From Lysinibacillus mangiferihumi (GTDB lineage Bacteria; Bacillota; Bacilli; Bacillales_A; Planococcaceae), in NCBI RefSeq assembly GCF_003049665.1, contig NZ_PYWM01000007.1, positions 62,001-126,000 of the forward strand: 64,000 nt of DNA. Reading direction: 5' to 3'. Below are positions 26,643-36,433 of the stretch, piece by piece; position 1 is the first letter of the stretch; the number at the start of each line of letters is the position of its first letter. Under the pieces are notes generated by a model that did no database searches, had not been told where the DNA came from, and was given only the letters and a program-made list of their open reading frames with translations. The translations under genes were made by a program, and so were the position numbers.

Positions 26643-27837
26643 ACGTTAAGTCACATCCCCAAGCATGCCCTTTGCCTTCACCTATGCCAAGTGACACGTG
26701 TATTTTAACTTCATGCATTTTTAAAATTTGGATTAATTCATCTTCTGAAAAGGCAATTGGCTCTCCGTTTTCAACCATTGTTGCGCCACCAATTTGAATG
26801 GTAATTTTGTCAGGGTCAACTGTCGCGCCACTATAGCCAACCGCTGCAATAATACGTCCCCAGTTCGCATCGCAACCAAATACAGCTGTTTTGACAAGTG
26901 GCGACCCAACTACTGTTTTCGCGATTTTACGTGCCTCATCATCTGAAATAGCACCTTCTACTTCCACCTCAATTAGTTTCGTTGCACCTTCACCATCTTT
27001 TGCGATCATTTTGGCTAAGTCTTGTGCCACGGTTTTTAAGGTATAGTAGAAGTTATGCCAATCAGGGTGTGCTGATGTTAAAGCATCATTGCCAGCTACA
27101 CCATTTGCCATCACGACGACCGTATCATTTGTCGATGTATCGCCATCCACTGTAATGGCATTAAATGTTAGGTTCGTAATATCTGATAAAGCTGCTTGTA
27201 ATACATGCGATTCAATATTCGCATCTGTTGTAATAAAACCTAGCATTGTTGCCATATTAGGTTCAATCATTCCCGAACCTTTCGCTACACCTGCAATAAT
27301 AATCTCTTTGCCATCAATGATTGTGCTATAGCTTGTATTTTTCATAACAGTATCAGTTGTCATAATGGCCTGTGCAAAATCAATGGCACTCTCTAAACAA
27401 TCTTTTGGTTGTAGTTGCGATATCCCGCTAGCTACTGGCTCCATATTCATAATTTCACCAATTACACCAGTTGAGCACACACCAACTAAATTTGCTGCAA
27501 TCCCTAACTTTTCAGCGGTTAAAGCTTGCATTTTTTGCGCATCCTTTACACCTTGCTTACCCGTACAAGCATTAGCATTACCTGAGTTGACAATCATTGC
27601 TTGCATTTTTTTCGTTGTGTAGACAACTTCTTTCGTTACTTTTAATGGTGCTGCCTGAACCGCATTTGTTGTAAATACGCCAGCTACACTTGCTGGTACG
27701 TCACTAACTAAAATAGCCAAATCTTTTTTCTTATGCTTTAATCCACAGTGTAACCCCGCTGCTTTAAACCCTTTAGGCGATACGATGTTTTTACTTGATA
27801 ATTTTTTCATAACGTTTGTTGACGCTGTTAATGTCAT
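26605..27837 (-). CDS. argJ: Bifunctional ornithine acetyltransferase / N-acetylglutamate synthase ArgJ
   Basis: 410 aa. ArgJ moves the acetyl group from acetylornithine to glutamate and, in bifunctional forms, also acetylates glutamate from acetyl-CoA. SPKGFKAAGLHCGLK opens the domain; self-cleavage occurs before the nucleophile Thr in AITVDGDTSTNDT, giving alpha and beta chains; NSGNANACTGKQG and CDANWGRIIAAVGYSG are further signatures. GAGGAGG precedes the ATG by about 9 nt. ArgJ makes a separate ArgA and ArgE unnecessary, the cyclic pathway seen in Bacillus. Confidence 0.96.
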   Translation of the reverse strand: MTLTASTNVMKKLSSKNIVSPKGFKAAGLHCGLKHKKKDLAILVSDVPASVAGVFTTNAVQAAPLKVTKEVVYTTKKMQAMIVNSGNANACTGKQGVKDAQKMQALTAEKLGIAANLVGVCSTGVIGEIMNMEPVASGISQLQPKDCLESAIDFAQAIMTTDTVMKNTSYSTIIDGKEIIIAGVAKGSGMIEPNMATMLGFITTDANIESHVLQAALSDITNLTFNAITVDGDTSTNDTVVVMANGVAGNDALTSAHPDWHNFYYTLKTVAQDLAKMIAKDGEGATKLIEVEVEGAISDDEARKIAKTVVGSPLVKTAVFGCDANWGRIIAAVGYSGATVDPDKITIQIGGATMVENGEPIAFSEDELIQILKMHEVKIHVSLGIGEGKGHAWGCDLTYDYVQINASYRS

Positions 27838-27869
27838 AAACTAATTCCTCCTCAGTTTCAAGAGTGACT

Positions 27870-27893
27870 GGTGACTGGCACCGAAACAATTCT
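27870..27893 (-). repeat. REP-like palindromic repeat, copy C1
   Basis: Minus-strand AGAATTGTTT followed by CGGTGCCAGTCACC. It faces copy C2 eight nucleotides away in the argC-argJ spacer, making an inverted pair. A partial extra GTGACTGG lies just to its left (27864-27871). Confidence 0.75.
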
Positions 27894-27901
27894 AAATATT
27901 C

Positions 27902-27924
27902 AAAATCGTTTGGGTGACTGGCAC
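27902..27924 (+). repeat. REP-like palindromic repeat, copy C2, adjoining the argC stop
   Basis: AAAATCGTTT followed by GGGTGACTGGCAC. Its outer end is directly joined to the argC stop codon (27925-27927 on the opposite strand). Confidence 0.75.
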
Positions 27925-28959
27925 TTAAATGAACAATGGCACGACATCTAGGCCTGTTGTTTGTGGTAAATCCAATTGTACATTCATATTTTGAATCGCT
28001 TGCCCAGCAGCACCTTTAACTAAATTATCAATAACTGCAACAATGGTTGCTCGATTTGTACGGCTATCAACTTTTACGAAAATATCACAATAGTTAGAGC
28101 CCTTCACACGATTTGTAGTAAGGCTATTCATATCTGTTATTACCCGTACAAATGGATGTTTTTCATATGTTGTTTGTAGGCAAGCCACTAATTGTTCCTC
28201 TGAGATACCAGGCATTACGGGTGCATACGCTGTCGATAAAATACCACGTGTCATTGGAACTAAATGTGTATTAAAAGTAATGGTCGTCTCCACATTGGCA
28301 AACATTGAAATGGCTTGCTCAATTTCTGGAATATGTTGATGTGTATTTGTTTTATAAATGGAGAAACTTTCGTTCACTTCACTGAAATGCGTTGTTTGTG
28401 ATGGTTTATTGCCAGCACCAGAAATACCACTTTTCGCATCAATAACGAGATAATTCGGGTCGATCAATTGCGCTTTTAATAAAGGTAATAACGACAGCAG
28501 AACAGCTGTTGGATAGCATCCTGGGTTCGCAATAAGAGCAGCATTTTTTACATTATGTGCATTCCACTCTGTTAAGCCATAAACACTTTGCTCAATAATT
28601 TTTAGTGGTGCTGCCTTTTTCCCGTACCATTGTTCATAGCTTGCTGGATTCTTTAAACGAAAATCACCTGATAAATCAATTAACTTCGGACCTTTTCCAA
28701 CTAAAGGTGGTAATAACTCACTTGTCACACCCGAAGGCGTACTTGCAAATACTACATCCAATTTCGATAATGCTTCATAATCTATTTTTTGCAATGGCGA
28801 ATCTATAATTGTTACTAAATGTCCGAACTTCGAAGAAAAAACGACACCTTCTTCAGAAGATGTAAATAAATCTATCTGTTCAACCGCCGGATGATTATGT
28901 AAAAAACGAATTAATTCTAATCCTCCATAACCTGTTGCACCAACAATTCCTACTTTCAT
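27925..28959 (-). CDS. argC: N-acetyl-gamma-glutamyl-phosphate reductase ArgC
   Basis: 344 aa. NADP-binding GIVGATGYGGLELIR at the N-terminus, STPSGV, and the active-site Cys in IANPGCYPTA; HQHIPEIEQ and GSNYCDIFVK follow. It reduces acetylglutamyl phosphate to the semialdehyde. The ATG at 28959 lies 6 nt after AGAGGTGA; the frame from 28968 begins at a GTG inside that site. First gene of the operon, behind a strong promoter with an ArgR-type box. The stop codon abuts a REP-like repeat that fills the spacer to argJ. Confidence 0.96.
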   Translation of the reverse strand: MKVGIVGATGYGGLELIRFLHNHPAVEQIDLFTSSEEGVVFSSKFGHLVTIIDSPLQKIDYEALSKLDVVFASTPSGVTSELLPPLVGKGPKLIDLSGDFRLKNPASYEQWYGKKAAPLKIIEQSVYGLTEWNAHNVKNAALIANPGCYPTAVLLSLLPLLKAQLIDPNYLVIDAKSGISGAGNKPSQTTHFSEVNESFSIYKTNTHQHIPEIEQAISMFANVETTITFNTHLVPMTRGILSTAYAPVMPGISEEQLVACLQTTYEKHPFVRVITDMNSLTTNRVKGSNYCDIFVKVDSRTNRATIVAVIDNLVKGAAGQAIQNMNVQLDLPQTTGLDVVPLFI

Positions 28960-28988
28960 TCCACTCACCTCTAAAATAAGTTAAAAAT

Positions 28989-29034
28989 AGTATACGTCTG
29001 CATAAATATTAAGTCAACTGAATTTTTATTTAAT
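28989..29034 (-). promoter_or_regulatory. argC operon promoter with ArgR/AhrC boxes
   Basis: On the minus strand TTGACT (29012-29017) and TATACT (28989-28994) have a 17-nt spacer. AATAAAAATTCA just upstream (29017-29034) matches the AhrC/ArgR box consensus well. A second, weaker box (TTAATATTTATGCA, about 28999-29014) lies in the spacer. ArgR with arginine would repress by covering the promoter. Confidence 0.75.
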
Positions 29035-29095
29035 TCTAGTATTTTCTTAATCTTCTGTTATAAATTTCAGGAATACAGAATGGCTACGATACATT

Positions 29096-29143
29096 CAGAA
29101 AAAAGAAGGTAGGAACTCTTTCATAGTCGAATGAATTCCTACC
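29096..29143 (-). terminator. Terminator after acsA
   Basis: On the minus strand GGTAGGAATTCATTC pairs with GAAAGAGTTCCTACC and leads to TTCTTTTTTC. Confidence 0.8.
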
Positions 29144-29191
29144 CTCTATATGTTTTCTGATTGAATAAAAATAAATTGCCTATTGCCCCTT

Positions 29192-30919
29192 CTAATCTTC
29201 CATCGTCGAAAGATCACCAGTTGGTAAATTTAACTCCCATGCCTTCAACACACGTCGCATAATTTTACCACTTCTTGTTTTCGGTAGCTTTTCCTTAAAC
29301 TCAATTTCACGCGGGGCAGCATGAGCTGATAACCCCCTTTTGACAAACTCGCGAATATTCTCAATTAAAGCATCTGATGGTTCAACACCTTCACGCAAAG
29401 ATACAAATGCTTTAATAATTTCTCCACGAACAGGGTCTGGTTTTCCAATTACACCTGCTTCAATGACATCTGGATGTTCTAGTAGCTTGCTTTCTACTTC
29501 GAATGGTCCTACACGTTCTCCAGCTGTCATAATGACATCATCTACTCGACCTTGGAACCAAAAATACCCTTCATCATCCATATAAGCTGAATCACCCGAC
29601 ACATACCACTCACCTTTTAGGAAGTATGATTCGTATCGCTCAGGATTACCCCAAATTTGACGCATCATCGCAGGCCAACCTCGACGTACCGCTAAATTCC
29701 CCATAGTAAATGGTGGTACTTCATTGCCCGCATCATCTACAATTGTCGCATAGACGCCAGGCAATGGTTTCCCCATTGAACCCGGTTTAATATCCATACT
29801 TGGATAGTTACAAATCATATGCGCGCCGGTTTCGGTCATCCACCACGTATCATGAATACGATGCCCTAATTCGTCACATCCCCAACGTATCACTTCAGGG
29901 TTAAGGGGTTCTCCAACAGACAATACATGGCGTAATGATGACAAATCATAATTTTCTAACATTCCACTACCAGCCCCCATTAACATACGGAAAGCTGTTG
30001 GCGCACTATACCAAACTGTAACACTGTAATCCTCGATTGCTTGATACCATGCTTGTGGTGAGAAGCGACCACCAACAATCAGCATTGTCACCCCATTTAA
30101 CCATGGACCAAAAATGCCATAAGATGTCCCCGTTACCCAACCTGGATCTGCTGTACACCAATAAATATCATTGTCTCCTAAATCTAGTACCCATTGTGTA
30201 GATTGATAGTGCTGAATCATTGCATTATGCACGTGTAACACACCTTTTGGTGCACCTGTCGAGCCAGAAGTATAATGCAAAATCATACCGTCTTCACGGT
30301 CCATCCACTCAATATCAAATGTAGCAGCAGCCTCTTTCATACGCTTATTAAAATCTAAAATTTGCGGTGTTTCTTCTATATCAGAACCTATTAAAAATAC
30401 ATGTTGCAAGTTAGGTAGTTTATCTAACGGTACTCGACCCAGTAACTCAGGCGTTGTGACTAACACTTTTGCATCGCTATCTGAAAGACGGTCATATACC
30501 GCTCCTTCCATGAATGCTTCGAATAGAGGTCCTACAATAACCCCCATTTTTAATGCGCCTAATAAAGAAAAGTAAAGCTCTGGTGAACGCGGCATAAAAA
30601 TAAATAAACGATCGCCTTTTTCTAAGTTTGTCGCTGATTTAAAAACATTGGCAGCCTTGTTTGTCAGCCTTTTCATTTCATTAAAAGAATAGGCTTCTTT
30701 GCGTTTTCCATCCGTGTAATACAGTGCCACTTTATTTTTTCTAGACGTTTCTGTATGGCGATCAATAGCCTCATAAGCCATGTTTACTAATCCTGTTTTA
30801 TGCCAACTAAATGCCTTTTCAGTTTCAGCCCAATCATGATTTATTGCTGCCTCCTCATAATTTGGCAAATGATAGTGCCCTGGTATTGCCTTCAATTTCT
30901 CCATTGTTTTCATCCCCAT
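29192..30919 (-). CDS. acsA: Acetyl-CoA synthetase AcsA
   Basis: 575 aa, near B. subtilis AcsA (572 aa) and ending with the same ELNLPTGDLSTMED-type tail. AMP-binding P-loop LHYTSGSTGAPKGVLHVH, WWMTETGAHMICN, GDSAYMDDEGYFW, and the C-terminal RSGKIMRR, whose lysine is acetylated by AcuA to switch the enzyme off. It activates acetate to acetyl-CoA via acetyl-AMP. AAGGAAGGGG precedes the ATG at 30919; the frame extends to 30970 without support. It is divergent from acuABC, which encodes its control enzymes. Confidence 0.97.
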   Translation of the reverse strand: MGMKTMEKLKAIPGHYHLPNYEEAAINHDWAETEKAFSWHKTGLVNMAYEAIDRHTETSRKNKVALYYTDGKRKEAYSFNEMKRLTNKAANVFKSATNLEKGDRLFIFMPRSPELYFSLLGALKMGVIVGPLFEAFMEGAVYDRLSDSDAKVLVTTPELLGRVPLDKLPNLQHVFLIGSDIEETPQILDFNKRMKEAAATFDIEWMDREDGMILHYTSGSTGAPKGVLHVHNAMIQHYQSTQWVLDLGDNDIYWCTADPGWVTGTSYGIFGPWLNGVTMLIVGGRFSPQAWYQAIEDYSVTVWYSAPTAFRMLMGAGSGMLENYDLSSLRHVLSVGEPLNPEVIRWGCDELGHRIHDTWWMTETGAHMICNYPSMDIKPGSMGKPLPGVYATIVDDAGNEVPPFTMGNLAVRRGWPAMMRQIWGNPERYESYFLKGEWYVSGDSAYMDDEGYFWFQGRVDDVIMTAGERVGPFEVESKLLEHPDVIEAGVIGKPDPVRGEIIKAFVSLREGVEPSDALIENIREFVKRGLSAHAAPREIEFKEKLPKTRSGKIMRRVLKAWELNLPTGDLSTMED

Positions 30920-31441
30920 GAAATTACCCCTTCCTTTTTTTGCTTTAGTCCATTCGTAAGCAAATTTCAAATCGTACTCACGATACCCCTGGCAATTAGG
31001 CCTTGACGTACGCGTAGCTGCCTGTCACATCGTTCGCACTTTGCTTGCGTGCAATATAATTTCCCTTGAAGCCTCTTATAAAGGATAAAAAGAGAACCTC
31101 CATCCCCATATGGAAAATTAAATTTAATAATGGCAATTGAAACAATTTCGCCATATAAAACAGCTACTGAATGCTATTAAAATTCGCCACTTTCTCCAAA
31201 GACAAATACGTTATGTAGCAATTGTTATAGAACAGTTTATGCGCTATAAATATGAGCAATGCTTATAATACAACATTCATCTGTTAAATAACAGTTGCAA
31301 TATACATCTATTTTACACGAATTTTTCAAGAATGTCTCAATATTTTTATTTTTCCAAAAATGTAGTTATATTTCGTAAATTTAAGCGTTTTTCGGCTTTA
31401 AATCAGCTATAATGGAATTATTAAACTCAGGTGGTGTAATT
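30920..31441. other. Divergent control region acsA / acuABC
   Basis: About 520 bp. TATAAT at 31408-31413 is the likely -10 of acuA; no clear -35 accompanies it. TTTAAGCGTTTTTC at 31380-31393 is a weak match to a CcpA cre site (about 11 of 14 positions). No acsA promoter stands out. No ORF or structured RNA was recognised; the part 30985-31060 is noticeably richer in GC than its surroundings. Confidence 0.45.
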
Positions 31442-32074
31442 ATGGAACATAAAAAGACTTTTTTTTCTGTTACAAAGGAGACAAAGCATGGTACTGTTTA
31501 TGTGGAAGGGCCTGTTCCTCCAGAAAAATTAGCTACGTATACATTCCACGAGGGATTAGTTGCCTTTAGACCTCCTAAACAACAACAGCAAGCCATTATA
31601 GAAATCGCAGGGCTTCCTGAAGGTCGCATTATTATCATTCGAAAAGACAACATTATTGTAGGCTACGTCACCTATTTATATCCCGATCCGCTTGAACGTT
31701 GGGCAGAGGACCGCATTGATAATATGATTGAGTTAGGAGCCATTGAGGTAATTCCTGACTATCGTGGGACTGGGGCTGGTAAAGCCTTGCTTTCGGTGTC
31801 CTTTATGGGGGATGAGATGGAGGATTACCTTGTTATTACAACTGAATATTATTGGCATTGGGACTTAAAAGGGACTGGGTTAAATGTATGGGATTACCGC
31901 AAAATGATGGAACGAATGATGAGCTCGGCTGGATTCGAATATTTTGCTACAGATGATCCTGAAATTACATCGCATCCAGCTAACTGCCTAATGGCTCGGG
32001 AAGGCAAACGAGTGCCTCCTGAAACAATGGAAAGATTCGATAGGCTCCGTTTTAGAAATCGCTTCATGTATTAA
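31442..32074 (+). CDS. acuA: Protein acetyltransferase AcuA (GNAT)
   Basis: 210 aa, the length of B. subtilis AcuA. GNAT fold with the acetyl-CoA loop VIPDYRGTGAGKALL (motif A, R-G-x-G-A/G) around residue 105. It acetylates the catalytic lysine of AcsA and so inactivates it. The ATG at 31442 follows AGGTGGTG; the frame from 31412 overlaps the -10 box. First gene of acuABC. Confidence 0.95.
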   Translation: MEHKKTFFSVTKETKHGTVYVEGPVPPEKLATYTFHEGLVAFRPPKQQQQAIIEIAGLPEGRIIIIRKDNIIVGYVTYLYPDPLERWAEDRIDNMIELGAIEVIPDYRGTGAGKALLSVSFMGDEMEDYLVITTEYYWHWDLKGTGLNVWDYRKMMERMMSSAGFEYFATDDPEITSHPANCLMAREGKRVPPETMERFDRLRFRNRFMY

Positions 32075-32098
32075 AACCAACACAAAGGGGATGAGTAT

Positions 32099-32746
32099 AT
32101 GATTGTAGAAGAAATTATGAATGATGAGCCTTATACACTGGCTCCTACAAATACTGTGTTAGAAGCGCTGAAATTGATGCGTGAGAAGAAGGTGCGTCAT
32201 TTACCTGTTATAGACAATGAACGCCATGTTCTCGGTGTTATTACAGAGCGAGATATTAAAGAAGCACTGCCTTCGCCATTGAAGGATGAGCCGAATTCTC
32301 CTGTCTTTAGTGCCAAGGTAGAAGATATTATGATAAAAAATCCACTTGTCGGTCATCCTCTTGATTTTGTAGAGGAAGTTGCACTCACTTTTTATGAAGC
32401 GAAGATCGGTTGTTTACCAATTGTCTCTGGGGGAAAACTTGTCGGTATCGTCACTACAACCGATTTGCTCTACACCTATATTGAGTTAACTGGTGCCACT
32501 GAACCCGGCTCTAAAATTGAAATACGCGTGTGCGATACACCGGGCGTGTTATTTGAAATTACAAAGATTTTCAATCTACATCATGCAAATGTCCAAAGCG
32601 TCTTAGTATATCCTGATTCTGAAAATACACAAAATAAAATTTTAAGCGTCCGAGTAAAAACACTAAACCCACTTGCTATCATTGAGAATCTTCGCAAAGA
32701 AGGTTTCGACGTGTTATGGCCTAATCTACCAGGTGTTTCATTATAA
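32099..32746 (+). CDS. acuB: AcuB, tandem CBS domains plus ACT domain
   Basis: 215 aa. Two CBS motifs (about 7-60 and 75-130: VLGVITERDIKEAL, LVGIVTTTDLLY) form a Bateman module that usually binds adenine nucleotides. An ACT-like domain follows from about residue 140 (CDTPGVLFEITKIFNLHHAN). The exact role in the acu system is not known; it may sense energy state or an amino acid. It starts 24 nt after acuA and overlaps acuC by one base. Confidence 0.92.
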   Translation: MIVEEIMNDEPYTLAPTNTVLEALKLMREKKVRHLPVIDNERHVLGVITERDIKEALPSPLKDEPNSPVFSAKVEDIMIKNPLVGHPLDFVEEVALTFYEAKIGCLPIVSGGKLVGIVTTTDLLYTYIELTGATEPGSKIEIRVCDTPGVLFEITKIFNLHHANVQSVLVYPDSENTQNKILSVRVKTLNPLAIIENLRKEGFDVLWPNLPGVSL

Positions 32747-33906
32747 TGAAAAAGGCTGTCTTTGTTTATTCGCCAGAGCAACTCGGATATAAATTTTCAG
32801 ATACACATCCTTTCAATCACAAACGCTTGACGCTAACGATGGATTTACTAAAAAATATAGGGGCGCTCGATGATGTCGATATCGTTCCTGCACGTATTGC
32901 AACAGAAGAAGAACTCTTGCTTGCACATGATCCAAAATACATTGAAATTGTAAAAAATGCTGGGCATGGTAAACTCAGCGAGGCACAATGTGCAAGCTAT
33001 GGTATAGGCACGGAGGATACACCTATCTTTAAAAATATGCATGAAGCAAGTGCCCAACTTGTAGGTGGCACATTAACTGCTGTCGATTATGTGATGGAAG
33101 GAAAAGCCGAACATGCGCTAAATCTGGGCGGTGGGCTACATCATGGTTTCCGTGGGCGCGCTTCAGGTTTTTGTATTTATAATGATAGTACTGTAGCTAT
33201 ACGTTATTTACAGGACAAATACAAAGCGCGGGTGCTATATGTCGATACGGATGCCCATCATGGTGATGGCGTACAATGGAGTTTCTATGATGACCCCGAT
33301 GTTTGTACATTATCGATTCATGAAACAGGTCGCTACTTATTCCCTGGAACAGGTAATATAACTGAACGAGGCAATGGGCAAGGCTATGGAACTTCATTTA
33401 ATTTTCCAATCGATGCATTTACCGAGGATGATAGTTTCTTAGACATCTATGAACAGGCAATGCGCGAAGTCTTTGAATTTTTCAAACCCGATGTTGTATT
33501 AACGCAAAACGGTGCAGATGCACATTATTTTGACCCATTAACACATTTATACGGGACAATGAATATTTATAAGGAGATTCCTAAGTTAGCGCACAAGCTA
33601 GCGCACGAATATTGTGATGGCAAATGGATTGCGGTTGGTGGTGGAGGCTACGATATTTGGCGTGTTGTGCCACGCGCATGGTCGATGCTATGGTTAGAAA
33701 TGACCGATCAAGAAAAACCATCAGGTCCCTTACCACAAGCATGGTTAGAGCGCTGGCAACCAGAGGCACCCGTTCCGTTTATTCCTACATGGGAGGACCC
33801 AAATCCTCTTTATGAGCCCATTCCACGAAAGGCAGAAATTGAAGAAAAAAACGCGCAAATGTTAGAAAAAGCGCTACATATTATTCGCACTGAAAAGCGC
33901 AGTTAA
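32746..33906 (+). CDS. acuC: AcuC, class I/II histone-deacetylase-family lysine deacetylase
   Basis: 386 aa. HDAC-family signatures are GGGLHHGFRGRASGFCIYND, with the catalytic His pair, and VDTDAHHGDGVQ with the Asp and His zinc ligands; a late QNGADAHYFDPL holds the second Asp, and GGGGYD ends the core. AcuC removes the acetyl group from AcsA and restores activity. The start codon shares one base with the acuB stop. Three bases after its stop a REP-like repeat begins. Confidence 0.95.
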   Translation: MKKAVFVYSPEQLGYKFSDTHPFNHKRLTLTMDLLKNIGALDDVDIVPARIATEEELLLAHDPKYIEIVKNAGHGKLSEAQCASYGIGTEDTPIFKNMHEASAQLVGGTLTAVDYVMEGKAEHALNLGGGLHHGFRGRASGFCIYNDSTVAIRYLQDKYKARVLYVDTDAHHGDGVQWSFYDDPDVCTLSIHETGRYLFPGTGNITERGNGQGYGTSFNFPIDAFTEDDSFLDIYEQAMREVFEFFKPDVVLTQNGADAHYFDPLTHLYGTMNIYKEIPKLAHKLAHEYCDGKWIAVGGGGYDIWRVVPRAWSMLWLEMTDQEKPSGPLPQAWLERWQPEAPVPFIPTWEDPNPLYEPIPRKAEIEEKNAQMLEKALHIIRTEKRS

Positions 33907-33909
33907 GCC

Positions 33910-33933
33910 GGTGCCAGTCACCCAAACAATTCT
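33910..33933 (-). repeat. REP-like palindromic repeat, copy D, after acuC
   Basis: GGTGCCAGTCACCC then AAACAATTCT on the plus strand, 3 nt after the acuC stop. A second AAACAATTC follows at 33935-33943. Confidence 0.78.
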
Positions 33934-33951
33934 CAAACAATTCATTTCAAT

Positions 33952-33994
33952 AAAAAAACACGCAAATCTTACTATTAGATTTACGTGTTTTTTG
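33952..33994. terminator. Shared terminator between acuC and ccpA
   Basis: AAAAACACGCAAATCT pairs with AGATTTACGTGTTTTT between convergent genes; T runs exist on both strands. Confidence 0.9.
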
Positions 33995-34999
33995 TTATTT
34001 GCTTTTAACAGATTGTCGATGTTCAATGCGATGTGGTAAAATAACCGCTTCGTCCTCAACAGGCTCTTTATTCATAAGTTTAGTCAATAATCGCATCGCA
34101 ACAGCTCCGATATCATATAGCGGTAGTGCTACACTTGTAAGCTGTGGGCGCACCATACGAGCTAACTTAGAATTTTCAAAACTGATAACTTCGATATCCT
34201 CTGGCACATTTTTCCCAGCATCCTGCGCACCATGAATCAATCCGATAGCGAGTTCATCGCTTCCTGCAAAATAAGCAGTTGGAGGATTTTCTAGAGCAGA
34301 TAACGTTTCCCATGCCTCTAAGCCCATATCATAGCTAGATTCCTCTGCAGCAATTAGTGATTCATCTATACTTAAGCCTGCATCTTGCAATGCTTTTTTA
34401 TAAGCTTCAAGCTTGTATTTGCCATTAATTGTATAAGTAAGCGGGCCTGTTACAAAGCCGATTCGTGTATGACCGTTTTGAATCAATAACGAAATCGCTT
34501 CATACGCTGCCTGGAAATAATCAATATTCACAGTGGCAATTGTTTGTGATTCATCTACAGAACCTGCAAGCACAATCGGAACTGGCGAATGATCCATCGA
34601 TTGTTGCATTTTCTCTGTTACTTCATCACTCATCATAACAATACCGTCCACCTGTTTGCCTAACATTGTATCTAGCAGCTGTAGCTCTTTATCTTCATGT
34701 TGGTCTGAGTTGGCAAGAATAATGTTGTAGCGATACATTGTCGCAATATCCTCCACACCACGTGCCAGCTCCGCATAAACGTTATTTGCAATATCTGGGA
34801 TAATCACGCCAACTGTTGTTGTTTTCTTACTCGCTAACCCTCGCGCTACTGCGTTCGGACGATATTCTAATCGTTCAATTACTTCTAATACTTTTTTTCG
34901 TGTTGCTGGTTTTACATTTTGGTTACCATTAACTACACGAGAAACGGTTGCCATCGAAACATTTGCTTCTCGTGCAACATCATAAATTGTAACAGTCAT
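33995..34999 (-). CDS. ccpA: Catabolite control protein CcpA (LacI family)
   Basis: 334 aa. N-terminal LacI-type HTH and hinge ([45 protein letters not shown]), then the two-lobed core. The length, the core sequence [13 protein letters not shown] and the position beside acuABC and aroA are those of CcpA. With HPr-Ser-P it binds cre sites for carbon catabolite control. AGGGAGG precedes the ATG at 34999; the frame reaches 35062 but that part overlaps the promoter. Confidence 0.93.
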   Translation of the reverse strand: MTVTIYDVAREANVSMATVSRVVNGNQNVKPATRKKVLEVIERLEYRPNAVARGLASKKTTTVGVIIPDIANNVYAELARGVEDIATMYRYNIILANSDQHEDKELQLLDTMLGKQVDGIVMMSDEVTEKMQQSMDHSPVPIVLAGSVDESQTIATVNIDYFQAAYEAISLLIQNGHTRIGFVTGPLTYTINGKYKLEAYKKALQDAGLSIDESLIAAEESSYDMGLEAWETLSALENPPTAYFAGSDELAIGLIHGAQDAGKNVPEDIEVISFENSKLARMVRPQLTSVALPLYDIGAVAMRLLTKLMNKEPVEDEAVILPHRIEHRQSVKSK

Positions 35000-35032
35000 C
35001 GTACGTGCCTCCCTTTTTCCTTTTATAGCCTT

Positions 35033-35062
35033 ATCATACGATAATTTTCGCATCATTTTCAA
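35033..35062 (-). promoter_or_regulatory. Promoter of ccpA
   Basis: Minus-strand TTGAAA and TATGAT with an 18-nt spacer, about 35 nt before the ccpA start codon. Confidence 0.65.
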
Positions 35063-35135
35063 GAAGAAGTACGTACATGAACAGAAATACCAAGTACAAA
35101 TAGTACTGTTCTAGACATTAAATTGTCACGATATA

Positions 35136-35168
35136 GTAAACACCGCCTGCTTAATGCGCAAGCGGTGT
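35136..35168 (-). terminator. Hairpin after aroA, probable terminator
   Basis: ACACCGC and GCGGTGT pair, extended inward by TGC/GCA. The T tract is weak (TTTACTAT), so efficiency is uncertain. Confidence 0.6.
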
Positions 35169-35175
35169 GAAATCA

Positions 35176-36261
35176 TTATGCATGAATTTCATGATTCTTC
35201 ATGAATTTTTGTAGCGTTTCGTAGAATGCATCGAATGTTGGAATATCCATTTGTTGTTGTGAATCAGAAAGTGCTACAGATGGATCTGGATGCACCTCTG
35301 CCATTACACCATCTGCTCCAATGGCAATTGCTGCTTTCGCACATGGTAATAATAAGTCACGTCGACCAGTTGAATGTGTTACATCGACGAATACTGGTAA
35401 ATGTGTTTCTTGTTTTAAAATTGGTACTGCTGAAATATCCAATGTGTTACGTGTTGCTTTTTCGTACGTACGAATACCACGTTCACAAAGGATGATGTTC
35501 TCATTTCCTTTAGACATAATGTATTCTGCTGCATGAATGAACTCGTCAATCGTTGCTGCTAAACCACGTTTTAATAGTACCGGTTTATTTGTAGCACCCG
35601 CTGCTTTTAATAATTCGAAGTTTTGCATATTACGTGCACCAATTTGAATTACATCAATGTAATCCAGTGCTTCTTCTAAATGACCTGGTGTCACAATTTC
35701 TGTAATAACACCTAAACCATATTCTTCAGATACACGCTTTAAAATTTTAAGCCCTTCTAATCCAAGACCTTGGAAGTCATATGGAGAAGTACGAGGTTTG
35801 TATGCTCCACCACGGATTAACTTTTCACCTTTAGCTTTAATAGATGCGGCAACGGCTGCTACTTGCTCATATGATTCAACAGCACATGGACCAAATACGA
35901 AAGATGGTTTTCCTTGGCCGATTAGTTCACCATTAACATTAATGACAGTATCTTCTGATTTTTTCTTGCGTGATACAAGTAATTCTTTCTTTTTATCCGC
36001 TTCAAGTTGTTTTAAAGCTGTTTTAAAGATTTGTTTAAAAATATAATCTACCGTCATTTGGTTTAATGGACCGTGATTGTGCTCTTTAATAAGATCAAGC
36101 ATATGTCGTTCGCGCAATGGATCATAGCGATTAACACCTTGTTTTTCTTTAATTTTACCGATTTCATCTACTACAGCTGCACGTTCGTTAATTAGACGAA
36201 GAATTTCTAAGTTTAATCCATCAATCTGACTACGTAAGCTTTCTAAATCCTTTTGGCTCAT
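35176..36261 (-). CDS. aroA: Bifunctional chorismate mutase / DAHP synthase AroA
   Basis: 361 aa. N-terminal chorismate mutase domain (about 1-85, [19 protein letters not shown] and [12 protein letters not shown]) fused to a DAHP synthase of the AroG/KDSA type (about 105-355; [59 protein letters not shown]). It catalyses the first step of the shikimate pathway and is feedback-controlled through the mutase domain. Named aroA in B. subtilis; elsewhere aroA means EPSP synthase. The ATG at 36261 follows GAGAGGAG. The neighbour ccpA is downstream, as in B. subtilis. Confidence 0.94.
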   Translation of the reverse strand: MSQKDLESLRSQIDGLNLEILRLINERAAVVDEIGKIKEKQGVNRYDPLRERHMLDLIKEHNHGPLNQMTVDYIFKQIFKTALKQLEADKKKELLVSRKKKSEDTVINVNGELIGQGKPSFVFGPCAVESYEQVAAVAASIKAKGEKLIRGGAYKPRTSPYDFQGLGLEGLKILKRVSEEYGLGVITEIVTPGHLEEALDYIDVIQIGARNMQNFELLKAAGATNKPVLLKRGLAATIDEFIHAAEYIMSKGNENIILCERGIRTYEKATRNTLDISAVPILKQETHLPVFVDVTHSTGRRDLLLPCAKAAIAIGADGVMAEVHPDPSVALSDSQQQMDIPTFDAFYETLQKFMKNHEIHA

Positions 36262-36433
36262 ACTTCTTGCTCCTCTCCCCATGACAGACACTTTCAGAAC
36301 TCTGAAATGTATGTTACATTTTTAGATATTAGCATCATTATAATCAAAGTTGTTCAGAATGTCACGCATTTTTAATTTAGCGCTTCAACTCGCTAAATTA
36401 TTTTGAGATATTTCGAGGAAGGAAGCGATTACA

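Noticed and set aside
31380-31393. CcpA cre site before acuA as a firm feature
   Set aside because: Only about 11 of 14 consensus positions fit and symmetry is poor, so it is mentioned in the region note but not listed as a site.
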